Below are positions 19,425 to 28,537 of a stretch of 64,000 nucleotides of DNA, piece after piece. Source of the stretch: Persicobacter diffluens (GTDB lineage: Bacteria > Bacteroidota > Bacteroidia > Cytophagales > Cyclobacteriaceae); contig NZ_BQKE01000003.1 in the NCBI RefSeq assembly GCF_036244895.1, positions 739,429-803,428 of the forward strand, written 5' to 3'. Each line of letters starts with the position of its first letter. The stretch's first letter is position 1. The position numbers were made by a program, and so were the translations under genes. The notes below the pieces were generated by a model. That model did no database searches. It was not told the DNA's origin and saw nothing but the letters and a program-made list of their open reading frames with translations.

Positions 19425-20321
19425 ATGCAAAAGATTTACGCTCTTATATTGCTATTTATTACCACTCCGCTTATCGCACAAAAGGTAGAGCAGAAAATTG
19501 CCGATCAAATATGTGCCGAACTAAAAGGAGTAGAAAGCGCTGAAGAACTTGATCAACAATTTCAATTATTATTCGGACAGGCCAGCGTAAAAATTTTGCA
19601 AGAGGAAGAGGAACTTGAAAAAATGGCCTCGGTAAATAAAGTGCAACTTTTGGCCCAAAATGTACAGGAAATACTGATTAGCCGATGTTCCATTGTTCAG
19701 GATATCCTTTCGCCAAAAGCACCCTTGGGACAAAGTAGTCATCCTCAGGCGAAATTATTGTACGAAAAGGCGAATTTAGAAATGGAACTTGCTTCCTTTC
19801 AAAAAGCCATTCCACTTTTAAAAAAGGCGGTCAAACTGGATCCGGAATTTGCATGGGCATGGGATCATCTGGCCATTTGTTACCGCCGAATGAATAAATT
19901 TAAAAAAGCATCAAAGTACTACAAAAAGGCATTGGAAATTGACCCAAAGGGGATTATTTCCTTACAAAATTTAGCCGTTTGCTATCGCATGATGGATAAG
20001 CCTGAATATTCCATTTCCACTTATCAAAAAATCATTGATTATCATCCGGACAGTCCGGAAGGGTATTTTGGGGTTGCGTCCATGGCGCTTTTACAAGAAA
20101 AATGGGAAATGGCATTGGCTCATGCCTTACAAGCCCATAAAAGATATCCGGATCCCAACCACCCCTGGTTTCAGGATTGTCAAGATGTGATTCAAATGTC
20201 AGTAGCCCAATTAATAAAAAATAAAATGGATGATAAAGTACAAGAGCTTAGCGAATTGCATGAGGTCAAAATCGAAATACAAGAAAATGACAAGATAGAA
20301 AATGACCTTGAGTCCGATTAG
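19425..20321 (+). CDS. Secreted TPR-repeat protein
   Basis: ATG 19425 gives MQKIYALILLFITTPLIAQ, a clear signal peptide; the in-frame ATG at 19383 would bury it. The N-terminal 100 residues are helical and unassigned. Residues about 110-260 hold TPR units, for example FQKAIPLLKKAVKLDPEFAW and FKKASKYYKKALEIDPKG, then PEYSISTYQKIIDYHPDSP. The C-terminus is charged and Glu/Asp/Lys-rich. TPRs mediate protein-protein contacts, probably in the periplasm; the partner is unknown. Another TPR protein with the same architecture lies at 21287. Confidence 0.8.
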   Translation: MQKIYALILLFITTPLIAQKVEQKIADQICAELKGVESAEELDQQFQLLFGQASVKILQEEEELEKMASVNKVQLLAQNVQEILISRCSIVQDILSPKAPLGQSSHPQAKLLYEKANLEMELASFQKAIPLLKKAVKLDPEFAWAWDHLAICYRRMNKFKKASKYYKKALEIDPKGIISLQNLAVCYRMMDKPEYSISTYQKIIDYHPDSPEGYFGVASMALLQEKWEMALAHALQAHKRYPDPNHPWFQDCQDVIQMSVAQLIKNKMDDKVQELSELHEVKIEIQENDKIENDLESD

Positions 20322-20404
20322 TAGCCAGTGGCCATGCACCTTTTCGCCCAAGAATAGTGCATACATTTTCTCTTTCCGCTTTTTGGGCCTTGCATCAAAG
20401 CGAA

Positions 20405-20587
20405 TTAACCTTTCTCTCTGAAGGCCTTTGGACTAAGCCCAAATTGCTTTTTAAAAGCGTTACTGAAATGAGCCTGGATCAAATAACCCAAGTCAGTCCC
20501 GATCTCCACCAGGTTTTTCCCGGAGTATTTTACCTGCCGGTGAGCTTCCTCCAGCCAGTGTAAATTGAAGAATTTCAAAACAAGCAT
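20405..20587 (-). pseudogene. Fragment of an AraC-family regulator (DNA-binding end only)
   Basis: Sixty codons reading LVEIGTDLGYLIQAHFSNAF then KKQFGLSPKAFREKG, the second helix-turn-helix and conserved end of AraC/XylS proteins. The first helix-turn-helix and sensor domain are absent, and the upstream minus-strand sequence gives no continuation in any frame. It is best read as a truncated remnant. A free-standing 60-residue HTH protein is possible but unlikely. Confidence 0.6.
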
Positions 20588-20822
20588 GCCAAAACAAGTA
20601 TTAAAAAAAACAGGGCCAGGAAAAAGACACCTTTACTTTCAAAGCAATCAGTATACCGGCTTATTGAAAAGCTTAACGATTGATCTGATCGAAGAATAAG
20701 GAAAATAATTTTTTAAATAGTTGTCCATATTAAACCTACATTGAATTTTCTGCTGAGGTTTTTTATACTATTTTCTGCAAATTAGCATTTAAATATTCGT
20801 ATTTTAACTGAGCTTGTCAAAT

Positions 20823-21173
20823 ATGGTAGATACCCTACTTTTTTATTTCCGACAATACCGAAAGGCCATCATGATCCCTTCCCTCCTTTTTATCATTGCA
20901 GGACAATGCTGGCTGAATGTCACCACCTACCAAACGGCCTACCTCAAGGCCTTTTTGTTTAGTGGTTTTAACCTATTAATGTTGGCGATTACCTCATTTA
21001 TGTGGGTGAGTGGTTATCATTATTTCAAGGCCCCCTCCTCCATCAAAAAGAAATTTCCTAACCTTTCTCCTGGAACGGATTCCCAATATGAGCATGATCA
21101 ATACTTGCTGTTTTTTTGTATTTATGGTTGCCTCATAACGGTTCTGGCCTTGGCCGGCATTACTGGTAGATAA
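20823..21173 (+). CDS. Small integral membrane protein, unknown
   Basis: About 116 residues with three hydrophobic segments (IMIPSLLFIIAGQCWL, AFLFSGFNLLMLAITSFMWV, YLLFFCIYGCLITVLALAGI). There is a basic cytoplasmic-type loop (PSSIKKKFPNL) between the second and third. ATG 20823 is preferred over an in-frame TTG at 20814. I do not recognise a family. It lies between two TPR genes on the same strand but with gaps over 100 bases. Confidence 0.6.
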   Translation: MVDTLLFYFRQYRKAIMIPSLLFIIAGQCWLNVTTYQTAYLKAFLFSGFNLLMLAITSFMWVSGYHYFKAPSSIKKKFPNLSPGTDSQYEHDQYLLFFCIYGCLITVLALAGITGR

Positions 21174-21286
21174 ATACCTATTCATTATTCTGCCATTAAC
21201 TTATTATCTTTTTCGATATTACTTTTTTTTTATACAGCCGAAAACGTCACCCTAAGTCCACGATTTTCGGCATAATTAACCTTCCA

Positions 21287-22294
21287 ATGAATAGATTTTT
21301 TTTGATCCTCAGCATGCTCCTCCTGGGGTGCCCATTTCTAAACTACGGTCAGGATTCCTCCCTGATCGAATTGATTAAACAAGGTATTGCCTTTCACGAT
21401 GAAGGGGAATACGAAAGAGCCATTGAATTTTATCAAAAAGCATTAAAGATAGACCCCGCCTCCAGCCTGGCTAATTACGAGCTCTCCCTAACCTATTTAT
21501 CGCTGGAGGATTATAAAAAGGCAGAAAAATACAGTAAGAAAGTCATCAAAAGTAATGATGAATATGTATTACATGGCTATATGAATTACGGTACCGCTTT
21601 GGACATGCAGGGCAAAGCGCAAAAAGCCATCAAAGCGTATGAAAAGGGAATGCAGGATAATGATCACTATTTGCTTTCTTATAACCATGCGCTGACCTGT
21701 TACAATCAGGGAGAAATGAGCAAAGCAAAGCAATCCGCCATAAAAGCAATCAATAACAACCCTTCACATGCAAGCAGTCACCTGATCCTAAGTAAAATCA
21801 TGGAAAAAAGTGGGGAACGCATCAAAGCCATGCTGCCGCTGTATTATTTCCTGCTTTTGGAACCTAATACAGATCGGGCTAAGGTCGAATACGGCACCCT
21901 TAACCGCCTGCTTAATTTCGGGGTGCAGCAAACTTCGGAGCAAAATATCAATATCAGCATTCCCATAAGGGAGCAATCTGAATTTTCCGCTGCCGAAATG
22001 ATGATCAGCCTGACCGCTGCTACGAATATACAGGAGAAGAAGGAGGGCAAAACCCCACTGGAATTATTTTCAGCCAACAATGACCAAATTTTTAAAATTC
22101 TGGGAGAATTAAAAAAAGAACAGCAGGATTTCATGTGGTCCTTTTATGTTCCTTTCTTTCATGATTTGGCCAAGGAGGATTTAACGGAAATCTATAGCTA
22201 TTATATTTCACTCAGCATAGGTGAGGAAATCTTCCAATGGATCGACGAACATCCGGATGACTTTAAAAAATTTGAAGAATGGTTTTCTAAATAA
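21287..22294 (+). CDS. Secreted TPR-repeat protein
   Basis: Starts with a signal peptide, MNRFFLILSMLLLGCPFLNYGQ; a cysteine within it makes lipidation conceivable, but SPI cleavage after GQ looks better. About residues 30-190 are TPR units (GEYERAIEFYQKALKIDPAS, EDYKKAEKYSKKVIKS, GKAQKAIKAYEKGM, GEMSKAKQSAIKAINNNPS). The C-terminal 130 residues form an unassigned helical domain ending DDFKKFEEWFSK. It likely acts as a periplasmic scaffold. It resembles the protein at 19425 in layout, not in detailed sequence. Confidence 0.82.
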   Translation: MNRFFLILSMLLLGCPFLNYGQDSSLIELIKQGIAFHDEGEYERAIEFYQKALKIDPASSLANYELSLTYLSLEDYKKAEKYSKKVIKSNDEYVLHGYMNYGTALDMQGKAQKAIKAYEKGMQDNDHYLLSYNHALTCYNQGEMSKAKQSAIKAINNNPSHASSHLILSKIMEKSGERIKAMLPLYYFLLLEPNTDRAKVEYGTLNRLLNFGVQQTSEQNINISIPIREQSEFSAAEMMISLTAATNIQEKKEGKTPLELFSANNDQIFKILGELKKEQQDFMWSFYVPFFHDLAKEDLTEIYSYYISLSIGEEIFQWIDEHPDDFKKFEEWFSK

Positions 22295-22339
22295 AATTTG
22301 ATACAACCAGTCGCTCTTAGCAAAAACAATATACCCATT

Positions 22340-22690
22340 TTTTTTTATTAAATTTTCTCTCTGGTCTTAGCGTCTCTGCTAAGACCCAAAACCACAAGAG
22401 GGGCCGCCCATCAGCTTATCCTATTCTAACTCCATTCCGTCTCCTACCTCCAATGAATTCCAAGCTCCGACAAAGATGAAACCCTCACAAATTAAACTAC
22501 TTCCAAACAACCCTCTGCTTCCTGTTTGAACAAGCTTGGGGGCATTACTAAAACTAATTATAACTAAAATGGAAATACAACAGAAGGAGCCGAAATCTTG
22601 GAATGGGTTCACTATTTACCCTTAGCAAAATACAATGCCGGTCCCATTTACCCTCTCCGGAATTTGCCTTATGCTAATTGCAGATGATAA
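22340..22690 (+). repeat. Dispersed repeat C, copy 1, with REP-like hairpin
   Basis: Similar in order of short words to 24171-24515 on the other side of corA; the shared core is TTACCCTTAGCAAAATACA followed by a CTCTGGAATTT-like stretch. It starts near a perfect hairpin at 22363-22386 (GGTCTTAGC, six-base loop, GCTAAGACC), whose stem resembles the P1 hairpin of the REP arrays on the right. No T-run follows, so it is not an ordinary terminator. Confidence 0.5.
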
Positions 22691-22759
22691 CCGTAAAGAA
22701 AGGATCAGCGGGATTGGTAAAGCCAAAAAATTGGACCTTTATGATTTTCCTGACTCCAT

Positions 22760-22925
22760 TCACTTTTCTGGGGCCTGCGCAATGCGCACCGGGCTCTCGG
22801 CGGTCGCTTTTTCCGGCAGAAAAACCAAAAAAACTCCCAAAGACCAGTCAACCGGAAAAGAGCTCCACAACCGGCTACGCCTCCGCCTCCATCCCTGGCC
22901 CGGGGGTACCGTGCTTCGAATTTTA
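22760..22925 (-). other. GC-rich intergenic block, possible structured RNA or repeat
   Basis: This stretch is much richer in G and C than its surroundings (for example CCTGGCCCGGGGGTACC and CTACGCCTCCGCCTCCATCC). Open frames across it have no plausible protein. Several self-complementary words (GCGCAATGCGC, GGCCCGGG) suggest structure. I cannot name a family. Confidence 0.3.
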
Positions 22926-23049
22926 TACATAAGGCTTCATAAGTTTCCAATTCCTTTTCTTCGGAGCAGTACGGCCAACAAAAAATTAGGCCTAATCGCT
23001 CACCGCCTACTATTTTTTACATATATTGATAAAAAAGTCGCCCTATATT

Positions 23050-24105
23050 ATGATTCCCAAAATACTCAATCGGAAAAAAGTAAACCCCTCCACCCCGATA
23101 TTTACCGGAAAAAAAATATTAGAAAAAACAAGTATTCAGCTATTCAAATATAACGACAAGGAATTGATTGAATATAAAGACTTTGACCTCCGGGATTTTT
23201 CCGGATTTCCGGAGGATGATCATTATTATTGGCTGAATATTCATGGGATACATGAGGTTGACAAAATAAAACAGATTGGGAACGCCTTGCATATACACGA
23301 ATTATATATTCAGGATATTTTAGATGTATACCAAAGACCTAAAGTACAGGATTATAATGATTTTTGGTTTTTCAATCTAAAATCCACCCTGCCTTCAAAA
23401 GATTGGTCGCTGGAACAGGAACAATTAAGCTTTGTCTTAAATAAAAACGTCCTGATTTCATTTCAGGAAAGACAGGGAGATCATTTTCAGCATATCCGTG
23501 AGCGCCTTCATAAGCATCTCGGTATTGTCAGAGAACGGGGCGTTGACTATCTTTTATTTTTATTGATGGAGGCCATCATGGACAACTATTTTCAGGAAGT
23601 GGCCCGAATGGATGCCGAACTTGATCAAATAGGACGGCTGGATATCAGCAAAGACCCCTCCCCGGATATCATCAATACCATTGAAAAATTCCGGAACAAG
23701 ATTCACCTGATCCGAAAAAACATCTCCCCATTTCGGGACTTTGTCGCCCGGCTGGAAAGAGAAAAATTCAAATCGATACTGGATAAAAACATCAAGTATT
23801 ATTACGAAATTCAAGACAACTATCTTTCGTTGTCTGACAACTGTGAGCGGATGGAAATGAAATTAGAAAGTATTTCCAATTTATTCTTTTCCATACAGGG
23901 ACACCGCATGAATCAGGTCATGAAAACCCTTACCATCGTGGCGACCATCTTTATTCCGCTTACTTTTATCGCCGGTATTTATGGAATGAATTTCTCCTAT
24001 ATGCCCGAATTAAATTTAAAATGGGGCTACTTTGGAATTTTAGGCTTGATGTTTTTCATGACCGTGGGCATGCTGTATTATTTCATACGCAAAAAATACT
24101 TTTAA
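23050..24105 (+). CDS. corA: CorA-family magnesium/cobalt transporter
   Basis: Inner-membrane Mg2+ channel, active as a pentamer. A long soluble N-terminal domain (about 285 residues; HIHELYIQDILDVYQRPKVQDYND is the typical CorA start of the funnel) leads into the stalk helix. Two C-terminal membrane helices follow: MKTLTIVATIFIPLTFIAGI, ending in the signature GMN of YGMNFSYMPEL, and YFGILGLMFFMTVGMLYYFI, followed by the basic tail RKKYF. ATG 23050 is preferred to an in-frame TTG at 23026. The gene stands alone between two copies of repeat C. A short GC hairpin at 24128-24146 may be a weak terminator. Confidence 0.95.
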   Translation: MIPKILNRKKVNPSTPIFTGKKILEKTSIQLFKYNDKELIEYKDFDLRDFSGFPEDDHYYWLNIHGIHEVDKIKQIGNALHIHELYIQDILDVYQRPKVQDYNDFWFFNLKSTLPSKDWSLEQEQLSFVLNKNVLISFQERQGDHFQHIRERLHKHLGIVRERGVDYLLFLLMEAIMDNYFQEVARMDAELDQIGRLDISKDPSPDIINTIEKFRNKIHLIRKNISPFRDFVARLEREKFKSILDKNIKYYYEIQDNYLSLSDNCERMEMKLESISNLFFSIQGHRMNQVMKTLTIVATIFIPLTFIAGIYGMNFSYMPELNLKWGYFGILGLMFFMTVGMLYYFIRKKYF

Positions 24106-24170
24106 CCGATAACCAAAGGATAATAATGCCGCCGCTTTCATGCGGCCTCAACTTTACCAAAATTAATCCA

Positions 24171-24515
24171 CACAAAGCCTGGTTTTAGTGTTCGCGCCAA
24201 GACCCCAAAAAACCAGAACTCCGTTCATCAACTTCATCTTTTCAAACTCCACTTAATCCAGACCAACACCCATCATTAGTACCCTCCTGAAAAGTTTAAA
24301 ACCTTATAATTATTAACCCATCCATTCAAATGAATTCTAAGACTTATATTTGAATGAGATAGCGGACAACATGAAGTCCAACAATGACATTGGAGGCGAT
24401 TTCTTTGGAAATAGTGAGAAAGGCTCAAAAATCATTTATTGGGTTAACTAATTACCCTTAGCAAAATACACCACGGTATCACTTCCCCCCTCTGGAATTT
24501 TTCAAATGATCATCA
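24171..24515 (+). repeat. Dispersed repeat C, copy 2
   Basis: Second copy, same orientation as 22340-22690 and diverged. It includes a decayed REP-like hairpin at 24181-24204 (GGTTTTAG ... CCAAGACC), then CATCAACTTCATC, ATGAATTC, and TTACCCTTAGCAAAATACA followed by CCTCTGGAATTT. Confidence 0.5.
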
Positions 24516-25010
24516 TTGATCATTCAGGCAAAGTGGTACTTGATCACAGACTCGTGGGCAGCTGGGAATCGGACGATATGGATCGCTTTAGCCGAATTTG
24601 AAATGTCAAAAATGGACAATTTCCTTTACCCTAATTTCTTTGGAGGGATACAAAATTTACTTTTTGAGCACCAAAATTTAGCGAAGGTATACTATCTCCA
24701 AAAGGCAAATGAGACTGCTGCATATCTGAAATCAGACTGGCCTTATTTTCATTCGCAATTTTCAGCTCACGAGCCTACTGCTATGTTCTCCATACTTTGG
24801 AGTTTTCCATACTCGGATTAGATATATTCCCCAACCTTTCATTACACACTGACAGGGGAGGAAATTATGCCAATTGTAGGCTTTTTGTGATTTTTGATAA
24901 GCCTAATCTGGCTAAACCTACCCGCTCCTCTATCATCTGCTTCGTACAAAAAACTCGAAAGAGCACGCTATTCTTTCATTTATCCCACCTGATATTAAGC
25001 AGCTATTTTT
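24506..25010 (+). other. Possible decayed gene remnant and repeat B fragment
   Basis: From 24506 a short frame reads IDHSGKVVLDHRLVGSWESD before a stop; LVGSWE resembles the start of small lipocalin-like domains, but no frame continues it convincingly. Bases about 24915-25005 align loosely with the reverse complement of repeat B (CTCGAAAGAGC for CTCGAAATAGG). Repeat A follows at 25019. The rest of the gap to 25434 shows nothing. Confidence 0.3.
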
Positions 25011-25018
25011 CAGGCAAA

Positions 25019-25180
25019 GGGCGTGTTTAAAAGCCATAATTCGTCACGCAAATTTGAAGTATTGCAGAAGCGATACCCGATTATTTTGAGAGAATAGCAG
25101 CGCTATTATTGAGAAATTATCCAAAATCACTTCCAATAATTCGAATTTGGAGTCTGATGGTGCGGATTTAAACACGCTCT
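25019..25180 (+). repeat. MITE-like dispersed repeat A, copy 6
   Basis: One of the best-preserved copies: it starts GGGCGTGTTTAAAAGCC and ends GGATTTAAACACGCTC, giving inverted ends GCGTGTTTAAA / TTTAAACACGC, with TATAAT immediately to the right. The interior matches the family core. Confidence 0.85.
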
Positions 25181-25434
25181 ATAATACTCAGGCCTTGAAG
25201 GCTGCTCTCGTAAAAGTCTGATGCTGGACACCTTATTAGTGCTAGCCATTAGAAATATAGAACTTAGTGTATTTGAAAAAATGTGCATTATGTTAAGCAA
25301 CTTCCTGAGAATGCATCCTCCTTTGTACGACCAATGATAATATACATTAATAAAATGAAGGTTTCCCTGCATTAAAATACTTTCAGCTATTAACTTCGCG
25401 CAAGAATTTTAGGTCATCATCTCATTTCAGCAGA

Positions 25435-28137
25435 ATGTCACAAGCCCTTCCTCAGGATTTCTTCGGCTATTTTAATGCCTGTCATCAACTCAATCACCAA
25501 GGCAATAAAATAGAGAATATCTTTGCCAGCAAATATAAATACAACTGGTTCGTTAAAGAAAAGGAGGCATTGTTTGTGGACCGCTACCCTGTCTTTCCTT
25601 ATGATTCCCGCTACGCAGAATCTTTGCAAAAAACATTGACACTGGAAGCCTTGGAAAAGGAGTTGTTCTATGGTCTATGTTATGTATTAAGCAAGCAGGA
25701 AAATAGTATAAGCAGGGACAACCGGCTTTGTGCCCCTTTAATTCTTTTCCCTGCCAGTATTTCCCTTACAGAAGAAGGATACTTTATATCAATTGATCGG
25801 GATAATCCGCAAGTCAATCGCAGTCTGCTTCACCAGTTCATCCTGAAAAATGAGAATATTTCAAAGGGGGAGATTGCGGAAAAAATACTGGCTTTAGTTC
25901 CGAAGCCTGATTTTCATGCAGACCTTAGACTTTTACTGGAGGAATACTTTCATAATATTCATTCCAGCGAGCTATTGCTATTTCCAAGAGTTTGGAATGA
26001 AGGTAAGATTCGAAAGTTTTTCAAAGAGCAAAATCCACAGGAAAATGAATTTACCCTCATTCCGGCAGCCGGTACCCTATTGGTCGAAAAATCTCAGAAT
26101 GCGCTAAGAATCGGTTTTGATTTGGAGCAGATGATTCAAAAAAAGGCTTATAATAATTGTTTAAATGACCTTTTAACAAATCCCTCCACTAAGGCTACCA
26201 CCGGTCCGTCCATTTACGACTTCCGACTAAATGTAGAGCAACAGCAGGCCTTAAAAAACAGCCAACAATTTCATAACTCCATTATCATTGGCCCTCCCGG
26301 AACGGGAAAAAGTTATACCATTACCGCCATAGTGGCCAATGCGATCATGAAAAACCAGTCTGTCCTGGTGGTTTCCAAATCTAAACATGCGGTTGAAGTA
26401 ATTCGACAGATGATGATTTCTGATTATGATTTGAAAGACTATTTAATTCACACCTCGGGCCACCAATATAAATCCAGTTTAAAAGCTAAACTACGCAAAT
26501 GTTTAAATGGCATTCATCAATCCCGGGGAAGCCATATCCATGCCACAAAACTGGAACAGCAATCTGCCACTTTGCAGCAACTTGAGGAAAAATTTGAGCG
26601 CATTACTGACCGAGAGCAAAAGTTGGGATCTTTAAGTTTTTCAGAAAAATTGTCTACTAAGGAAAAAATCCAAAAGTGGTGGTGGAGAAATAATTTTAGG
26701 AACCATACTGAAATATGGGAAATTTTAGAGGCCAGCGCTAAAGTTACTGCTCAATTAGAAAAGGATATTGGGCAATATTCAAAAGAAAAAATTCGACGCA
26801 CCCAATCAGCCAATGTCAATAAATATCGAAAATCAATATCAGCATTCTATGATGCGATCGATAGCCAAAGCTTTACGGATTATAAAGAAAGGGTGGAAAA
26901 AATCGATCACCAAAAGATGCTTAAGATATTCCCGCTATGGCTTGCCCATTTAAATGAACTCAATGGTGTTTTACCTTTACAGCCCGATTTATTCGATTTA
27001 GTCATCATCGATGAAGCCACCCAATGCGATGTCGCTTCCGCTCTTCCTGCACTTTACAGGGCCAAAAAAGCGGTAGTGGTGGGCGACCCCTACCAGTTAA
27101 GACATTATTCTTTCATTTCTCAAATGCAACAATTTCAGCTTCGGGAGAAATTCAATATCCCCAATGAAAAAATCTATGATTTCCGGAATAGAAGTATTTT
27201 GGACTTATTCATTTCAAAAGCTCAACAACAAGAGCAGGTCAGCTTTCTGCGGGAACATTTTCGGTCTACTCCCTCTCTGATTAATTTCAGTAATGAGGCT
27301 TTTTATGAGGGCGCATTAAAAGTGATCAGGTCCACTCCGGAATTCAGCCAAAATGCGCAATGGGCCATCATCCGAACCGATGGCCATCGAAACGAAAAAG
27401 GAGTGAATGAAAAAGAAGCGGAAGCATTGATCCAGGAACTAAAAGCATTGGTGCAAAAATATCAAAATGAAAAACAGCCCCCTTCTTTCGGCATTATTTC
27501 ACCATTTAACAGTCAGGTGGTCTTCCTCAATAAATTGCTTAAAAATAATTTTGAATTAGAAACCATAAAAAAGTTTCAAATATTTTGTGGAACGCCCTTT
27601 CACTTTCAGGGATCAGAGCGAGACATCATCCTTTTTTCTTTCGGCCTTTGCAATCAGAGCCATGCTGCGGCATTCCAGCATGCCGGAAAAGCGGAAGTCT
27701 TGAATGTGGGCATCACCCGAGCAAAATCATTTCAATATATATTTCAATCATTTGATCCACAATCTATTAAAGGAGAAAACTACATCAAGCCCTATATATC
27801 CTTTTTAAATAATTACAAATATCAACAGGAAGAAACCGAAGCACATGATGCCTTCCAATTAGAGGTAGCGACTGCCATCAGTAAAAACCAACTGGGAGAA
27901 GCCAAAATGGCTTATCCGCTAGCTGGAATGCTATTGGATATATTATGGATTAGCCCAAAACAGGCGGTCTTTATTGACTTAATAGGTTATCCTGGGGATT
28001 ATCAAGGAGCCTTTTCAATGGAGCGTTATAAAACACTGGAAAGAAGTGGAATAAAAGTATTCCCACTTCAATATAGTTATTGGAACAAAAACAAGGCAGA
28101 TGTCATTAGCCGATTACGGAAAACAATTACTCCATAA
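25435..28137 (+). CDS. SF1 (UPF1/Dna2-like) helicase with possible C-terminal nuclease domain
   Basis: ATP-dependent nucleic-acid helicase. Residues about 280-790 hold the SF1 motor: Walker A IIIGPPGTGKSYTI, Walker B DLVIIDEATQC, motif III VVVGDPYQLRHY, motif IV LREHFRSTPSLI, motif V HFQGSERDIILFS and motif VI NVGITRAKS. The first 250 residues are an unassigned N-terminal domain. After residue 800, FQLEVATAISK then MLLDILWISPKQAVFIDLIG and SGIKVFPLQYSYW recall the Vsr-like/PD-(D/E)xK tail often attached to such helicases; the key acidic residues look only partly kept. No partner genes or signal peptide. Proteins with this layout are frequent in phage-defence regions, but that role is inference. 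Confidence 0.85.
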   Translation: MSQALPQDFFGYFNACHQLNHQGNKIENIFASKYKYNWFVKEKEALFVDRYPVFPYDSRYAESLQKTLTLEALEKELFYGLCYVLSKQENSISRDNRLCAPLILFPASISLTEEGYFISIDRDNPQVNRSLLHQFILKNENISKGEIAEKILALVPKPDFHADLRLLLEEYFHNIHSSELLLFPRVWNEGKIRKFFKEQNPQENEFTLIPAAGTLLVEKSQNALRIGFDLEQMIQKKAYNNCLNDLLTNPSTKATTGPSIYDFRLNVEQQQALKNSQQFHNSIIIGPPGTGKSYTITAIVANAIMKNQSVLVVSKSKHAVEVIRQMMISDYDLKDYLIHTSGHQYKSSLKAKLRKCLNGIHQSRGSHIHATKLEQQSATLQQLEEKFERITDREQKLGSLSFSEKLSTKEKIQKWWWRNNFRNHTEIWEILEASAKVTAQLEKDIGQYSKEKIRRTQSANVNKYRKSISAFYDAIDSQSFTDYKERVEKIDHQKMLKIFPLWLAHLNELNGVLPLQPDLFDLVIIDEATQCDVASALPALYRAKKAVVVGDPYQLRHYSFISQMQQFQLREKFNIPNEKIYDFRNRSILDLFISKAQQQEQVSFLREHFRSTPSLINFSNEAFYEGALKVIRSTPEFSQNAQWAIIRTDGHRNEKGVNEKEAEALIQELKALVQKYQNEKQPPSFGIISPFNSQVVFLNKLLKNNFELETIKKFQIFCGTPFHFQGSERDIILFSFGLCNQSHAAAFQHAGKAEVLNVGITRAKSFQYIFQSFDPQSIKGENYIKPYISFLNNYKYQQEETEAHDAFQLEVATAISKNQLGEAKMAYPLAGMLLDILWISPKQAVFIDLIGYPGDYQGAFSMERYKTLERSGIKVFPLQYSYWNKNKADVISRLRKTITP

Positions 28138-28484
28138 TGACTGATGAAAATCAAAATTTAAAATAAAATTAATTCCAAAAGGAAAAATGATCAAACAGCG
28201 CTCAATTCGTCCTTTTTGATTAGATAATTTGAGGAGTGACTATTATAATTCCATATCAATAAACACAGCGTAATATGCACATAACATAGAAAACATTAGA
28301 TGCGTCTATTCTTCTTACTTTGTTTGAATTCAAAATAAAAATATTGCAAAAACTTTAGCTGTTTTATACTAAAAATTATAAATCCCTCAACTTATTGCAC
28401 GGACATTAAACGCCCCAATCCTTTCTTCATTTTTTGAATACCGAAGGGTAATTTCCATATCGCTTCCAAATAATATTAGCGATC

Positions 28485-28492
28485 TACTTTTG
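28485..28492 (+). promoter_or_regulatory. Candidate -7 promoter box for the TonB receptor gene
   Basis: TACTTTTG fits the Bacteroidota TAnnTTTG -7 consensus and lies 46 bases before the ATG at 28538. No good -33 TTG was found at the right distance. The remaining 28138-28484 sequence shows no gene or repeat. Confidence 0.4.
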
Positions 28493-28537
28493 TGGCAAAT
28501 AAGCAATAACGCTTAACACACCACATTTATTAGTAGA

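Noticed and set aside
20405..20587. Functional small HTH regulator
   Set aside because: Only the last helix-turn-helix of an AraC protein is present with no upstream continuation; remnant is more likely.
22363..22386. Terminator of the TPR gene at 21287
   Set aside because: Perfect stem but no T-run on either side in the right place; the stem matches the REP P1 type instead.
22635..23153. 172-codon open frame before corA
   Set aside because: Overlaps the corA start, runs through the GC-rich block, and has no protein-like composition.
24516..24821. 101-codon frame after corA
   Set aside because: The frame does not continue the LVGSWE-like stretch, which is in another frame ending in a stop; at most a decayed remnant.
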